Part shown: one piece after another, positions 26,499 to 35,967 of the stretch
How positions within the stretch are numbered: position 1 is the first letter of the stretch
Layout: each line of letters begins with the position of its first letter
Assembly: GCA_002342805.1 (NCBI GenBank)
Contig: DDQW01000074.1
Location: 191,987 to 255,986, forward strand
Reading direction: 5' to 3'
Source of the DNA: Clostridiales bacterium UBA2432
GTDB lineage: Bacteria; Bacillota; Clostridia; Lachnospirales; Vallitaleaceae
DNA: 64,000 bases
Notes under the pieces: model-generated
Told to the model about the DNA's origin: nothing
The model's input: the letters and a program-made list of their open reading frames with translations, nothing else
Database searches by the model: none
Translations under genes and position numbers: made by a program

Positions 26499-27872
26499 TT
26501 GAAAGGTCAAGATAAGTTGAAACAAATAATTCCTATCATGGGGATGCTTATATTTATTGTATTTGCGGTGATTGGTATGATTAATGAAAGTGTACATGTT
26601 GCCGAGCTTATTACACGATTAATTCTGGTAAGTACCATATTAACGCTTGTAGCATATATCTTTAACACATACTATGAACCGGAGTTATCTTCGAACTATG
26701 TGCACATTATGTATTGGACCTTTATATTAATCGGATTTATACCTTCCATTTTTTTGTTATCAATTAATGCGTATATATTACCGATTCTACTGACGACAGC
26801 TCTGATTACAACCATGATTGACTCTAAATTGGGCTTGATGACACATTTAGTTGTCTCATTTTTATTATTAATGGTCATATCACTACCCCTAGATATATAT
26901 ATGATGTATGTGGTAGCCGGGCTCTTTGTCAACTATGTTATTCCCTACGTAAAAAAGAGACAACAAATTGTTTATGTTGCACTTTCAACCACCTTGCTGA
27001 TGATGTTGTTAGTTATTATAGGTCACCTCATGCAAGTTGGAAACTTGGTTGGGTTTAACTATGCAAATATGTTTTTAGCAGGACTTAACGGTATGTTGGT
27101 TATTGTTTTAGCCCAAGGTAGCGAACCTATGTGGGAAACTATTTTTAATATTACGTCTCAAGCGCAATTAATTGAGTTAGGGAGTGCAAATCAACCCCTC
27201 ATGAAACGTCTTCTTGTTGAAGCGCCGGGGACCTATCATCACAGTATGATGGTGGCGAATCTGGCAGAAAAAGCCGCCATTGATATTCAAGCAAATTATC
27301 AACTGGCTAGAGTCGGTGCTATGTATCATGACATCGGTAAAATCGAAGAGCCAAAGTACTTTTCTGAAAATCAAAACGGTGAAAATATTCATGACGATTT
27401 ATCACCGGATGCCAGTGCACACTACATTATCCGTCATATTGAAAAAGGTGTCTCATTAGCAAAAGAATATAAACTGCCTAAAAATATTATTGATATTATA
27501 AAAGAACATCATGGAGATTCTGTGGTTGCCTATTTTTATAATAAAGCGGTTTCTCATAGCGATGGATTTGATATTGATGTGGAGAAGTTTAAATACGCAG
27601 GTCCAAAACCTCAAACCAAAGAAGCCGCCATTGTTATGTTGGCTGATTGTGTGGATGCAGCAGCAAAAGGTTTTAATATGGAAGAACGGGATATGGATCA
27701 AATCGTACGATTAATTGATCAAGTTATTTTAACCGTAGTCACCAATCATCAATTACATGCATCCCCATTACGTTTCGACGAACTTCCCATTATAGCTAAT
27801 GCCTTTTTACAAGTATACAACGGTTTGTATCATGAACGAGTAAAATATGATAGGGAGTTGATTGAACAATGA
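26499..27872 (+). CDS. Membrane HD-domain phosphodiesterase, PgpH-like, lacking the extracellular 7TM-HDED domain
   Basis: PgpH (YqfF) hydrolyses c-di-AMP. Here the C-terminal HD domain is intact: TYHHSMMVANLAE (His247, His248), YHDIGKI (His277-Asp278) and IIKEHHGDS. The N-terminal half consists of about seven hydrophobic segments. Family members are usually about 700 residues with an extracellular 7TM-HDED sensor domain of some 250 residues before the membrane block; this 457-residue protein starts directly with the membrane block. The start is TTG 26499, with TAGGGGG 8 bases upstream. Upstream in-frame sequence holds no such domain, since phoH occupies it. It overlaps ybeY by 4 bases (ATGA). 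Activity on c-di-AMP is inference from family. Confidence 0.88.
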   Translation: MKGQDKLKQIIPIMGMLIFIVFAVIGMINESVHVAELITRLILVSTILTLVAYIFNTYYEPELSSNYVHIMYWTFILIGFIPSIFLLSINAYILPILLTTALITTMIDSKLGLMTHLVVSFLLLMVISLPLDIYMMYVVAGLFVNYVIPYVKKRQQIVYVALSTTLLMMLLVIIGHLMQVGNLVGFNYANMFLAGLNGMLVIVLAQGSEPMWETIFNITSQAQLIELGSANQPLMKRLLVEAPGTYHHSMMVANLAEKAAIDIQANYQLARVGAMYHDIGKIEEPKYFSENQNGENIHDDLSPDASAHYIIRHIEKGVSLAKEYKLPKNIIDIIKEHHGDSVVAYFYNKAVSHSDGFDIDVEKFKYAGPKPQTKEAAIVMLADCVDAAAKGFNMEERDMDQIVRLIDQVILTVVTNHQLHASPLRFDELPIIANAFLQVYNGLYHERVKYDRELIEQ

Positions 27873-28372
27873 TATTTTTTGAAGATGACGATTTACCTTT
27901 AAATCAAGTACACAAAGAATTAGCAATTCAAACCATTGAAACTGTTTTAGAGTATACAAAGTTCCCCTACGAAGTCGATGTGACTTTAACGGTTACAGAC
28001 GATGCATATATACATACCTTAAATTTAGAACATCGGGGTAAAGACGCGGCGACAGATGTATTATCCTTTCCCATGATTGATTGGCCCAAGCCATGTGATT
28101 ATGATTTTTTAGAAGGACAACTTAATTTTTTGATTAATCCTGAGACAGGTTTTGTGATATTAGGTGATATTGTACTATCTATGGACCATGTTCTTGCCCA
28201 AGCAAAGGCCTATCAACATTCATTTGAACGGGAGTTTTCTTTTTTAATTGTTCATAGTATGTTACATTTGTTGGGATATGATCATGAGGATAAAGATGAT
28301 GAACAGTTAATGATTAAAGAACAAAAAAACATCATGCCACGCATTGAAAATACAAGAGAAAGTGAAGATTAA
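27869..28372 (+). CDS. ybeY: Endoribonuclease/rRNA maturation factor YbeY
   Basis: YbeY is a zinc metalloprotein required for 16S rRNA 3'-end processing and ribosome quality control. The signature H-x3-H-x5-H is HSMLHLLGYDH with His129, His133 and His139. GDIVLSMDHV and DVLSFPM are conserved too. Length 167. It starts on an ATGA overlap with the pgpH-like gene, so the two are coupled. The phoH-yqfF-ybeY string is typical of Firmicutes; the dgkA and era genes that usually follow are not here. Confidence 0.96.
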   Translation: MIFFEDDDLPLNQVHKELAIQTIETVLEYTKFPYEVDVTLTVTDDAYIHTLNLEHRGKDAATDVLSFPMIDWPKPCDYDFLEGQLNFLINPETGFVILGDIVLSMDHVLAQAKAYQHSFEREFSFLIVHSMLHLLGYDHEDKDDEQLMIKEQKNIMPRIENTRESED

Positions 28373-28374
28373 AC

Positions 28375-29553
28375 ATGAATTTTTTAAAAGACAAAAAACA
28401 AAGAAATATACTTATTGCTAGTATTGTAGTTGTCATTATTATAGGAATCCTTGTCATAAGTCTTGGCCAATCAAAAGATCAAGATAATGCACGTGCAAAT
28501 AAAGATACCAATCCTATAGAAAATAATGTGGAACCCGAGCCGGAACCAGAACCGGAACCAGAACCCGAGCCGGAACCTCAGCCAGAACCAGAACCGGAGC
28601 CAGAACCCATTGGCCCCCTAAGCATCTATACCGGACTGCCGGTATCTGAAGAGGCCCATCTTCGTCGTCCGATTGGAATTATGATTAGTAATATTAAATC
28701 GGCCTTACCACAATATGGTATATCCCAGGCGGATATTATATATGAAGCAGTTGTTGAAGGTGGAATCACCCGATTGTTTGCTGTTTTTCAAGACTTTGAT
28801 GCAGAAAAAATCGGACCCATTCGAAGTGCAAGACATTATTACATGGATTTTGCCTTAGATCATGACGCGATTTATACCCATGTTGGTCAGTCGACGTATG
28901 CAACTGATGCTTTTAAAAAATTAAAGGTCAATCGTTTTTATGGACTAAGTCATTTGGATGAACTGTTTACATTTTTAGATCCTAACCGTGTGCGGCCCCA
29001 TAGTACATTTACATCTTATGACCTATTGATGAATACATGGGATGTTTTAGACTATCCTAAAGAAGTGGATCTTGAAGCAGATACAAAACTTAAATTCACT
29101 GAATGGACCGGAGAAGAAAATCTTGTTGAAGATATTGACCAAGAGTCCTTTGTTCATAAGTTGTCCTTAGATTATTCAGGCGCATACGGAACCAATCCGG
29201 AATTTATCTATAATGAAGACAGTGGGACCTATGATCGCTATCAATATGGGGAAGAGCATATAGATGCCTTATTTGACGAACAACTTTCCTTTGAAAATAT
29301 TATTATTCAATATACATCCGTTTGGGCTATCAAAGGGGATCCATATGGATGCATGGATATGAGTTTGATTGCTGAAGGGGAAGGCATGTATATTGCAGAT
29401 GGTCTTGCTATACCAATTACATGGATTAAAACAGACCATTATTCACCGACCCATTACTTTACAGAAGATGGGGAACCTTTATTATTGAACCCGGGAAAAA
29501 CATTTATCAGTGTCTATCCTAAACACCGTGTTGACCATATAACGATGGAGTGA
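28375..29553 (+). CDS. DUF3048 domain-containing (YerB-like) membrane-anchored protein
   Basis: The protein has a basic N-terminus, one membrane segment (about 12-31), a Glu-Pro repeat linker (53-78) and then two DUF3048 regions: YTGLPVSEEAHLRRPIGIMISN through RPHSTFTS, and a C-terminal part with PTHYFTEDGEPLLLNPGKTFI. The signal anchor has no lipobox Cys, so it is held by the membrane helix rather than by lipid. Family members (B. subtilis YerB) are cell-surface proteins of unknown activity; GPIRSARHYY is the most conserved stretch. It begins 2 bases after ybeY with no strong ribosome site, suggesting coupling. Confidence 0.85.
   Translation: MNFLKDKKQRNILIASIVVVIIIGILVISLGQSKDQDNARANKDTNPIENNVEPEPEPEPEPEPEPEPQPEPEPEPEPIGPLSIYTGLPVSEEAHLRRPIGIMISNIKSALPQYGISQADIIYEAVVEGGITRLFAVFQDFDAEKIGPIRSARHYYMDFALDHDAIYTHVGQSTYATDAFKKLKVNRFYGLSHLDELFTFLDPNRVRPHSTFTSYDLLMNTWDVLDYPKEVDLEADTKLKFTEWTGEENLVEDIDQESFVHKLSLDYSGAYGTNPEFIYNEDSGTYDRYQYGEEHIDALFDEQLSFENIIIQYTSVWAIKGDPYGCMDMSLIAEGEGMYIADGLAIPITWIKTDHYSPTHYFTEDGEPLLLNPGKTFISVYPKHRVDHITME
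28531..28608 (+). repeat. Glu-Pro codon repeat
   Basis: Thirteen consecutive dipeptide units, Glu-Pro with one Gln-Pro, occupy residues 53-78 of the DUF3048 protein. Codons vary between gaa/gag and cca/ccg/ccc, so the array is maintained at protein level as a stiff spacer. Slippage could still change its length between strains. Confidence 0.9.
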
Positions 29554-29557
29554 TCTT

Positions 29558-29980
29558 ATGAAAAATAAAGAAAATATACATTTAGAACGCCAATTATTAG
29601 ATGAAGCAAAAATTGCAAAAAACTATGCATATGCACCTTACTCCGGATTCCAAGTCGGGGCAGCCATACATACAAAAAGCGGAAAAATCTATCGGGGATG
29701 TAATATTGAAAATGCAGCTTTTAGTGCAACCAATTGTGCAGAACGCACAGCCATTTTCAAGGCAATCTCTGAAGGGGATACTGAGATTGATGCTATTGCT
29801 ATTGTCAGTTCAGCAGACGATGTGACCTATCCTTGTGGTGTATGTCGTCAAGTCATGAGTGAATTAATGCCTGAAGCAACGATTTACTTTGAAGATGCTA
29901 AAGGAAACCCCGTTGTATCGAGTGTCAAAGAAGTTATGCCCTTCATGTTTGACAACCCAATCCCAAATACAAAGAAATAA
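29558..29980 (+). CDS. cdd: Cytidine deaminase
   Basis: The enzyme deaminates cytidine and deoxycytidine to uridine forms for pyrimidine salvage. The zinc site is in TNCAERTAIFKA (Cys60, catalytic Glu62) and PCGVCRQ (Cys93, Cys96), with YAPYSGFQVGAAI and CNIENA before it. The 140 residues fit the small tetrameric type. It stands in its usual position downstream of ybeY and just ahead of the flippase gene, within an ungapped operon-like string. Confidence 0.97.
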   Translation: MKNKENIHLERQLLDEAKIAKNYAYAPYSGFQVGAAIHTKSGKIYRGCNIENAAFSATNCAERTAIFKAISEGDTEIDAIAIVSSADDVTYPCGVCRQVMSELMPEATIYFEDAKGNPVVSSVKEVMPFMFDNPIPNTKK

Positions 29981-29992
29981 AAGGAGAGGCAT

Positions 29993-31588
29993 ATGGAGAG
30001 CCGTTCAAAAAAGAGTAACTTACTTCTACAAGGATCAATATTAGCCATTGCCGGACTTATTGTCCGGCTTATTGGTTTATTATATCGAATTCCTCTCGTG
30101 AACATACTAACCGATGAAGGTAGTGGCTACTATGCAAGTGCCTATACCGTCTATTCGTATTTATTGATTTTATCTTCCTATGGATTTCCGGCAGCAATAT
30201 CAAAAATCGTATCCGGTAAATTAGCCAAGAAAAAATACCGAGAAGCACACTTGATCTTCAAGTTTTCTCTCGTATTTTCCTTAATTATTGGGTCAGTTTT
30301 TACCGCGATTCTCTACTTTGGAGCCCAAGCAATTGCAAATTTTATCGAAATTCCCAATGCGGCCATTGCCCTTCAAGGACTTGCGCCGGCACTTTTGATC
30401 TTTAGTATGTTATCTGTTTTTAGAGGTTATTTTCAAGGTATGAACACCATGGTTCCGACAGCTATATCGCAAATTATTGAACAAGTCTTTAATGCAGTCT
30501 TTAGCATTGTCTTAGCAATGATTTTATTAAAACATGGCTTTGAATATGGTGCTGCCGGATCAAGTTTAGGGACAGCATTTGGAGCTATGTTTGGATTGTT
30601 ATTTATGGTTTTTGTATATATTGCATCAAAACCCATGCTTCAGAGGCGGATTCATCGTGATCCTCATCAACATGTTGATTATACGGTTTTATACTATTGG
30701 AAGCTATTATTAATGACATCGGTTCCCATGGTGATTGGGACATCGACCTTTCATCTAACGAATTTAATTGATACCATTATGTTTAACAAGGCCCTAGCCT
30801 TTCACACATACGCACCTGAACAGATTGCTATGATGTATGGAATTTTAGAAGGAAAATATAAGATCATTATTACCCTCCCTATTTCGATTGCTTCAGCGAT
30901 GGCAACCGCTTCCATTCCAAGTATTACGGCTTCATTAGTCCGTGGTGATTCGAAACTATTGGCGAAAAAAATTGATTTTTCTATTCGTTCCGTATTGATG
31001 ATTACCTTTCCTTCAATGATTGGGATTATGCTTTATGCAAGGCCTATTATTGAGCTTTTATTCACGAATTTAGATCAACTTAAAACAACGACGGCTATTT
31101 TACAGATCGGTTCCTTATCGATTGTGTTTTTTGGAATATCGACAATATCAATAGGTCTCTTGCAAGGCCTTAATCGCTTGACGGTGCCGGTAAAAAACGC
31201 AATGATTTCCTTGGTCACCAAAGTACTGTTTAATATTGTCTTATTATATGTTTTTGATCTAAACCTCTATGGTGCCGTCATTACCAATATTATTTTTGCA
31301 GCAACGTCTGCCTTTTTGAACTTTCGTGATGTGCGTCGATATGTTCCTTTTGACATTGATGTCTATAAAACTCTTATTGCCCCTTTAATGAGTTCTCTTA
31401 TTATGGGAGGAATTACCTTGATTATATATAAATTATTGATGATTAAGCTTTCCGGTCAAGGTGCATTATTAATTATATTACCAATTGCGGTATTAATTTA
31501 TGGATTTTGTATTTTAAAGTTAAAAGCATTTAGTCACAGTGAACTTGAAGAAATTCCTTTTGGGAACAAACTCAAACGATTTTTATAG
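29993..31588 (+). CDS. MOP-superfamily lipid flippase, MurJ(YtgP)/SpoVB-like
   Basis: The 531-residue protein has about 14 membrane segments and a start typical of the Firmicute polysaccharide-biosynthesis/SpoVB family: LQGSILAIAGLIVRLIGLLYRIPL then EGSGYYASAYTVYSYLL. Relatives include YtgP (a MurJ lipid II flippase) and SpoVB. Sequence alone does not tell which substrate is moved; lipid II is a reasonable inference. AAAGGAGAGG lies before the ATG. It follows cdd by 12 bases and precedes a flavoprotein gene by 9, so all are probably one transcript. Confidence 0.85.
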   Translation: MESRSKKSNLLLQGSILAIAGLIVRLIGLLYRIPLVNILTDEGSGYYASAYTVYSYLLILSSYGFPAAISKIVSGKLAKKKYREAHLIFKFSLVFSLIIGSVFTAILYFGAQAIANFIEIPNAAIALQGLAPALLIFSMLSVFRGYFQGMNTMVPTAISQIIEQVFNAVFSIVLAMILLKHGFEYGAAGSSLGTAFGAMFGLLFMVFVYIASKPMLQRRIHRDPHQHVDYTVLYYWKLLLMTSVPMVIGTSTFHLTNLIDTIMFNKALAFHTYAPEQIAMMYGILEGKYKIIITLPISIASAMATASIPSITASLVRGDSKLLAKKIDFSIRSVLMITFPSMIGIMLYARPIIELLFTNLDQLKTTTAILQIGSLSIVFFGISTISIGLLQGLNRLTVPVKNAMISLVTKVLFNIVLLYVFDLNLYGAVITNIIFAATSAFLNFRDVRRYVPFDIDVYKTLIAPLMSSLIMGGITLIIYKLLMIKLSGQGALLIILPIAVLIYGFCILKLKAFSHSELEEIPFGNKLKRFL

Positions 31589-31597
31589 GAGAAGCAA

Positions 31598-32830
31598 ATG
31601 GCAAAAAAGAAACTCATGATTATTGGTGGCGGAATGGCAGGAATGGTTTCAGCAATTATTGCGGCAGAAGCTGGCGCTAAAGTCACACTTTTGGAACGTA
31701 ATGATAAGATTGGAAAAAAACTTCTGGTAACAGGTAATGGTCGATGCAATATTTCCAATCAATGTGTAGGACCGGAAAAATATCATTCCCGTACTGAAAA
31801 TATTTTTGAAACGATATATAGACAATTTGATTTAAGGAAAACTCGAGATTTCTTAACATCGATAGGTATTGATCTGGTTGAACTTGAGGATGGTAAATTA
31901 TATCCCCAAAGCTTGCAAGCGGTAAGTGTGGTCAAGGCATTGCTATATCGCGCTGAAGAAGTTGGTGTCGAGATACACTATCATCAACGTGTCCTAGACA
32001 TTGAATACACCAATAAATTTCGAATTTATGGTGATGAGCAGACCTTTTATGGGGATTATCTGATTGTTGCTACCGGTGGTAAAAGTTATGCCGATTCCGG
32101 TTCAAGCGGAGATGGGTATGAGATTGCTAAGCGATTTGGTCATCACATTATTGAACCCATGCCTTCGATTGTCCAATTGGTCACGGATAATCCATATAGT
32201 AAAAGTCTAAAAGGATTAAAAATCAATGCAAAAACGCAACTCATAAATAGAGATACACAGGCGCTTCTTCGTGAAGAAAGCGGTGAGGTCTTATTTACAG
32301 AGTATGGTTTATCCGGGCCGACTATTTTGCAACTATCAACCCTAGTGGCTCCTTTACTGAAAGAAAAAATAGGACTAACTGTTGCTATAGATTTTTTTCC
32401 GGAAGATTCGATTGACGATATTGATGCACGATTGATGACACGTTTTCATCAGTTTCCGTCACGTCTTGCTGAACAGGTATTTAATGGGTACATCAATCAA
32501 CGGCTAATCATACCCTTATTCAAATATGCCCAAGTCGATCACATGAAGCAAGCCGGTAATTTGACCAAAGAAGATCGAAATAGATTAGTCGCTGCACTTA
32601 AAAATTATCACCACAAGGTTGAAGATACCTATCTTTGGAATCAAGCACAAGTGACAAAAGGGGGCGTTAGCTGCCTTGAAATCGATTCAACAAGTTTAGA
32701 GTCAAAACTTCAAGAAAATCTGTATTTTATTGGGGAAGTTCTTGACATCGATGGTGATTGTGGTGGATATAATTTGCAATGGGCAATCTCTAGTGGTGCC
32801 CTTGTCAGTCAACATATAACGAATGCATAA
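31598..32830 (+). CDS. HI0933/BaiN-family NAD(P)/FAD-dependent oxidoreductase
   Basis: This 410-residue flavoprotein has an N-terminal FAD motif IIGGGMAGMVSA, then VTGNGRCNISN, FTEYGLSGPTILQLS and the C-terminal GEVLDIDGDCGGYNLQWAISSG, all diagnostic of the HI0933 family (TIGR00275). One relative, BaiN, reduces bile-acid intermediates, but most members have no proven substrate, so no bile role is implied. AGGAGAAG precedes the ATG. It overlaps an upstream candidate start of the next gene, which begins properly at 32844. Confidence 0.9.
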   Translation: MAKKKLMIIGGGMAGMVSAIIAAEAGAKVTLLERNDKIGKKLLVTGNGRCNISNQCVGPEKYHSRTENIFETIYRQFDLRKTRDFLTSIGIDLVELEDGKLYPQSLQAVSVVKALLYRAEEVGVEIHYHQRVLDIEYTNKFRIYGDEQTFYGDYLIVATGGKSYADSGSSGDGYEIAKRFGHHIIEPMPSIVQLVTDNPYSKSLKGLKINAKTQLINRDTQALLREESGEVLFTEYGLSGPTILQLSTLVAPLLKEKIGLTVAIDFFPEDSIDDIDARLMTRFHQFPSRLAEQVFNGYINQRLIIPLFKYAQVDHMKQAGNLTKEDRNRLVAALKNYHHKVEDTYLWNQAQVTKGGVSCLEIDSTSLESKLQENLYFIGEVLDIDGDCGGYNLQWAISSGALVSQHITNA

Positions 32831-32843
32831 AGAAGGGAACAGT

Positions 32844-34496
32844 ATGTTATTTAAAGTAGCGAATATAATTTTAGATATTCAGCCCCAAAAGGGCAGCCTG
32901 CATTCAGAGGCAGAATTAACCAGGGCATTATCAAAAAAACTACGCATAGGGCCTCAGTACATTCATGGGCTAAAAATTGATAAGTATTCAATTGACGCCC
33001 GAAAGAAACCAAAATTAAAAGGCGTCTATACCGTCATTGCAGATATTACACAAGCCATCGATACAAATACTTTAAAAAAAGCAAATGCAAGCATTCATAC
33101 TCCAAAAGTCTATCAATTCCCAAACCGAAACGAGCCTTTTTCCAAGCGCCCGCTTATTATTGGTTCAGGACCTGCAGGATTGTTTGCAGCCTATGTTCTT
33201 GCCATGAATGGTCATCGCCCCATTGTTATTGAGCAAGGCGATGAGGCCTCTATTCGACGACAAAAAATACAAGATTTTTTCAAAACAGGTCAATTTGATT
33301 CTTATAGCAATATTCAATTTGGCGAAGGTGGTGCAGGAACTTTTTCTGATGGGAAATTAAATACAGGAGTTAAAGATAAATTTTTACGAAAACAATTTAT
33401 TCTAGAAACCTTTGTTGAACATGGGGCGGACCCGTCAATCCTTTATATGAATAAGCCTCATGTTGGCACCGATTACTTAATTAAAATTGTTGAAAATATG
33501 CGGAAAACAATTATTCAGGCCGGTGGAAGTTATTATTTTAATACTTTTTTTGAAAAACCAATCATTCAAGAGGGTAAAATCATTGGTGCAAAATGTCTTG
33601 ATTTAAATAACGAAAATGCTAAAATAGATATTGAGTGTGATCACTTGATACTTGCGATTGGTCATAGTTCTAGACATACCTTTGAAAGTTTATATAATTC
33701 AGAGGTGCATATGGAGGCAAAAGCGTTTGCTATGGGCCTTCGAATTGAACATCCACAGGAATGGATAAACGCTGCTCAGTATGGTTTTGAGAATCTTGAG
33801 TATGATTTTCCATCCGCGGATTATAAGTTGACCTATCAGGCGTCTAACGGTCGAGGGGTGTATTCCTTTTGTATGTGCCCAGGTGGATATGTGGTTAACG
33901 GTGCATCGGAAGAAGGTCGGGTTGTATGTAATGGGATGAGCTTATTTGCAAGAAATTCTAAAAATGCAAATAGTGCAATCATTGCCACGGTTACACCGGA
34001 AGATTTTGGAAATTCATCTCCTTTGGCCGGTATTGATTTTCAGAGAAAATGGGAAGAGATGGCATATAAAATTGCAGGAAGTGATTATAGTTTACCGACA
34101 CAAGATTATGTAAACTTTAGAAAAGATGTTACAAGTAGCTCTGTGAAGGAATCCATCTCTGATAAAGCATTTTTTCAAAGGGACATCATAGAAAGTACCT
34201 GTCAAAATCCGCTCACTGATTCGCCCTTGAAGGCATGCCTTCCAAAGGCAATAGCAGAAGCCCTCGTGGAAGGTATTGACTATTTTGGAGGAATTATTGA
34301 AGGATTCAATCATCCAAAAGCCAGACTTATCGGTGTTGAGACGCGAACATCGTCTCCTGTTCGAATCCTTCGTAATGAACAAGGAATGAGTAACATTGCT
34401 GGATTATATCCATCAGGTGAAGGTGCTGGCTATGCCGGAGGAATCATGTCAGCAGCTATTGATGGAATCAAGACAGCAGAAAATATAGTACAGTGA
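32844..34496 (+). CDS. FAD-dependent dehydrogenase, COG2509 family
   Basis: The 550-residue protein has an N-terminal ~90-residue region, then the FAD motif IIGSGPAGLFAAYVLA (near residue 105) and the family-typical SNIQFGEGGAGTFSDGKLNTG, with CMCPGGYVVNGASEEG and GLYPSGEGAGYAGGI near the C-terminus. It belongs to the uncharacterised NAD(P)/FAD dehydrogenase group COG2509. ATG 32844 has AGAAGGGA at the right distance; the earlier ATG at 32823 lies inside the previous gene's end. It often accompanies HI0933-family genes in Clostridia, as I recall. Substrate unknown. Confidence 0.85.
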   Translation: MLFKVANIILDIQPQKGSLHSEAELTRALSKKLRIGPQYIHGLKIDKYSIDARKKPKLKGVYTVIADITQAIDTNTLKKANASIHTPKVYQFPNRNEPFSKRPLIIGSGPAGLFAAYVLAMNGHRPIVIEQGDEASIRRQKIQDFFKTGQFDSYSNIQFGEGGAGTFSDGKLNTGVKDKFLRKQFILETFVEHGADPSILYMNKPHVGTDYLIKIVENMRKTIIQAGGSYYFNTFFEKPIIQEGKIIGAKCLDLNNENAKIDIECDHLILAIGHSSRHTFESLYNSEVHMEAKAFAMGLRIEHPQEWINAAQYGFENLEYDFPSADYKLTYQASNGRGVYSFCMCPGGYVVNGASEEGRVVCNGMSLFARNSKNANSAIIATVTPEDFGNSSPLAGIDFQRKWEEMAYKIAGSDYSLPTQDYVNFRKDVTSSSVKESISDKAFFQRDIIESTCQNPLTDSPLKACLPKAIAEALVEGIDYFGGIIEGFNHPKARLIGVETRTSSPVRILRNEQGMSNIAGLYPSGEGAGYAGGIMSAAIDGIKTAENIVQ

Positions 34497-34529
34497 TTAT
34501 AATAGTTTTTTAATTAAGGGGGGAACGTT

Positions 34530-35948
34530 ATGAGTTCATTAAATTTACTCAAGAAGTATTATGTAAAAATCCCATTAAAAATGACGAATATTATAGGCTA
34601 TACTTTAAACATCATACCGGCAAACAAGCGGTTTGGAAAGGTTTATGAACATCAATTTCGACAATTAGAATTGGAACAATATGCTCCATCAGAAGTTCAA
34701 GCTAAACAAACGGATGAAAAATTTTTAGCACTTGTTCGTCATGCCTATAATCACGTTCCCTACTATCGTGACTTATTCGATCAACATCAAATTCGTGTGG
34801 ATACCTTTACCGGAATCAAAGATATTGAGCAGATACCGTTCTTAACACGTGAACAACTTCGACAATGTAAGGAAGAACTTATTGCAGACGATGTGGAACG
34901 CAATAAACTGATTTATAAAACAACATCCGGAACAACAGGCAATCAGGTGGGATTTTATTTAGATGAAGATACTGTCATGAAGGAATGGGCTTATGTTAAT
35001 CATTTATGGGGGCGAATCGGATATAAACCGGACAGCTCAAGACTCGTTTTTCGTGGTTCAGTCTTTCGAGCACTTGCTAAAAAAAAGAAAAGTTGGCAGT
35101 ATGATGCATTACGTAAAGAACTAAGTTGTAATATTTTCGATATGAGCGTGAAAAATTTACACGAGTATTGTGGGGCTATCAAACGATATAAGCCGGATTA
35201 TATTCATGGCTACATGTCAGCTATCGTTGTCATGGCAAAATATATAGAGCATAGTCATGTAGATTTGAAGCATCAATTTAAAGGAATACTTGCAATCAGT
35301 GAGAATGTGATTGAATCACAACGCGATTATGTTGAGAAAATTTTTAATTGTCGCTTATATTCATTTTATGGACACTCAGAGCGTCTAGTAATTGCTGGAG
35401 AATGCGAATATAGTTATGAATATCATGTTGAGCCAAGTTATGGTTATATCGAAATTATTGATGAAGAAGGGCAGGTCATTCATGATGATCAAATTGGTGA
35501 AATTGTTGCGACAGGTTTTTGTAACCAAGGGATGCCACTAATACGCTATCGAACGGGAGATATGGCAAGTTGGTCAACAAAACAAACCTGCTCATGTGGA
35601 CGGAATCACTTGAGGATTAAAGATGTTTATGGACGTTGCCGTCGGGATGTACTTGTCAATCGAGAAAATACATTTGTCTCTTTAATTTCGTTAAATACAC
35701 ACTCTGATGTCTTTGATAAAGTTACACGCTATCAATATTATCAGGATGTCGTTGGAGAAGTTGTATTGAAACTTATGGTTGACACTCCTTTATCAGAGAA
35801 AGAAGAGACTGCTATTTTAAAACAATTGAATGAAAAAACACAAGATAAAATAACGTATACAATTAAATATGTAGACGATCTTCCGGTTAAAGCAAATGGA
35901 AAATATTCCACAATAGATCAACAATTGGATTTAGATTCATTTTGTTAA
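34530..35948 (+). CDS. CapK/phenylacetate-CoA ligase-like adenylating enzyme, copy 1
   Basis: The 472-residue protein belongs to the PaaK/CapK branch of adenylate-forming enzymes. Sequence shows YKTTSGTTGNQVGFYLDED as the ATP loop, SFYGHSERLVIAGEC in the middle, LIRYRTGDMASW as the ATP-binding Asp motif and CSCGRNHLRIKDVYGR with two Cys of a possible zinc site. The N-terminal LLKKYYVKIPLKMTNIIGY stretch is conserved with the second copy. Members near capsule genes are called CapK; the acid activated here is unknown, and phenylacetate is not implied. GGGGG precedes the ATG. It lies 33 bases after the COG2509 gene and 19 bases before copy 2. Confidence 0.85.
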   Translation: MSSLNLLKKYYVKIPLKMTNIIGYTLNIIPANKRFGKVYEHQFRQLELEQYAPSEVQAKQTDEKFLALVRHAYNHVPYYRDLFDQHQIRVDTFTGIKDIEQIPFLTREQLRQCKEELIADDVERNKLIYKTTSGTTGNQVGFYLDEDTVMKEWAYVNHLWGRIGYKPDSSRLVFRGSVFRALAKKKKSWQYDALRKELSCNIFDMSVKNLHEYCGAIKRYKPDYIHGYMSAIVVMAKYIEHSHVDLKHQFKGILAISENVIESQRDYVEKIFNCRLYSFYGHSERLVIAGECEYSYEYHVEPSYGYIEIIDEEGQVIHDDQIGEIVATGFCNQGMPLIRYRTGDMASWSTKQTCSCGRNHLRIKDVYGRCRRDVLVNRENTFVSLISLNTHSDVFDKVTRYQYYQDVVGEVVLKLMVDTPLSEKEETAILKQLNEKTQDKITYTIKYVDDLPVKANGKYSTIDQQLDLDSFC

Positions 35949-35967
35949 AGAAAAAGGGTGAGAGACA

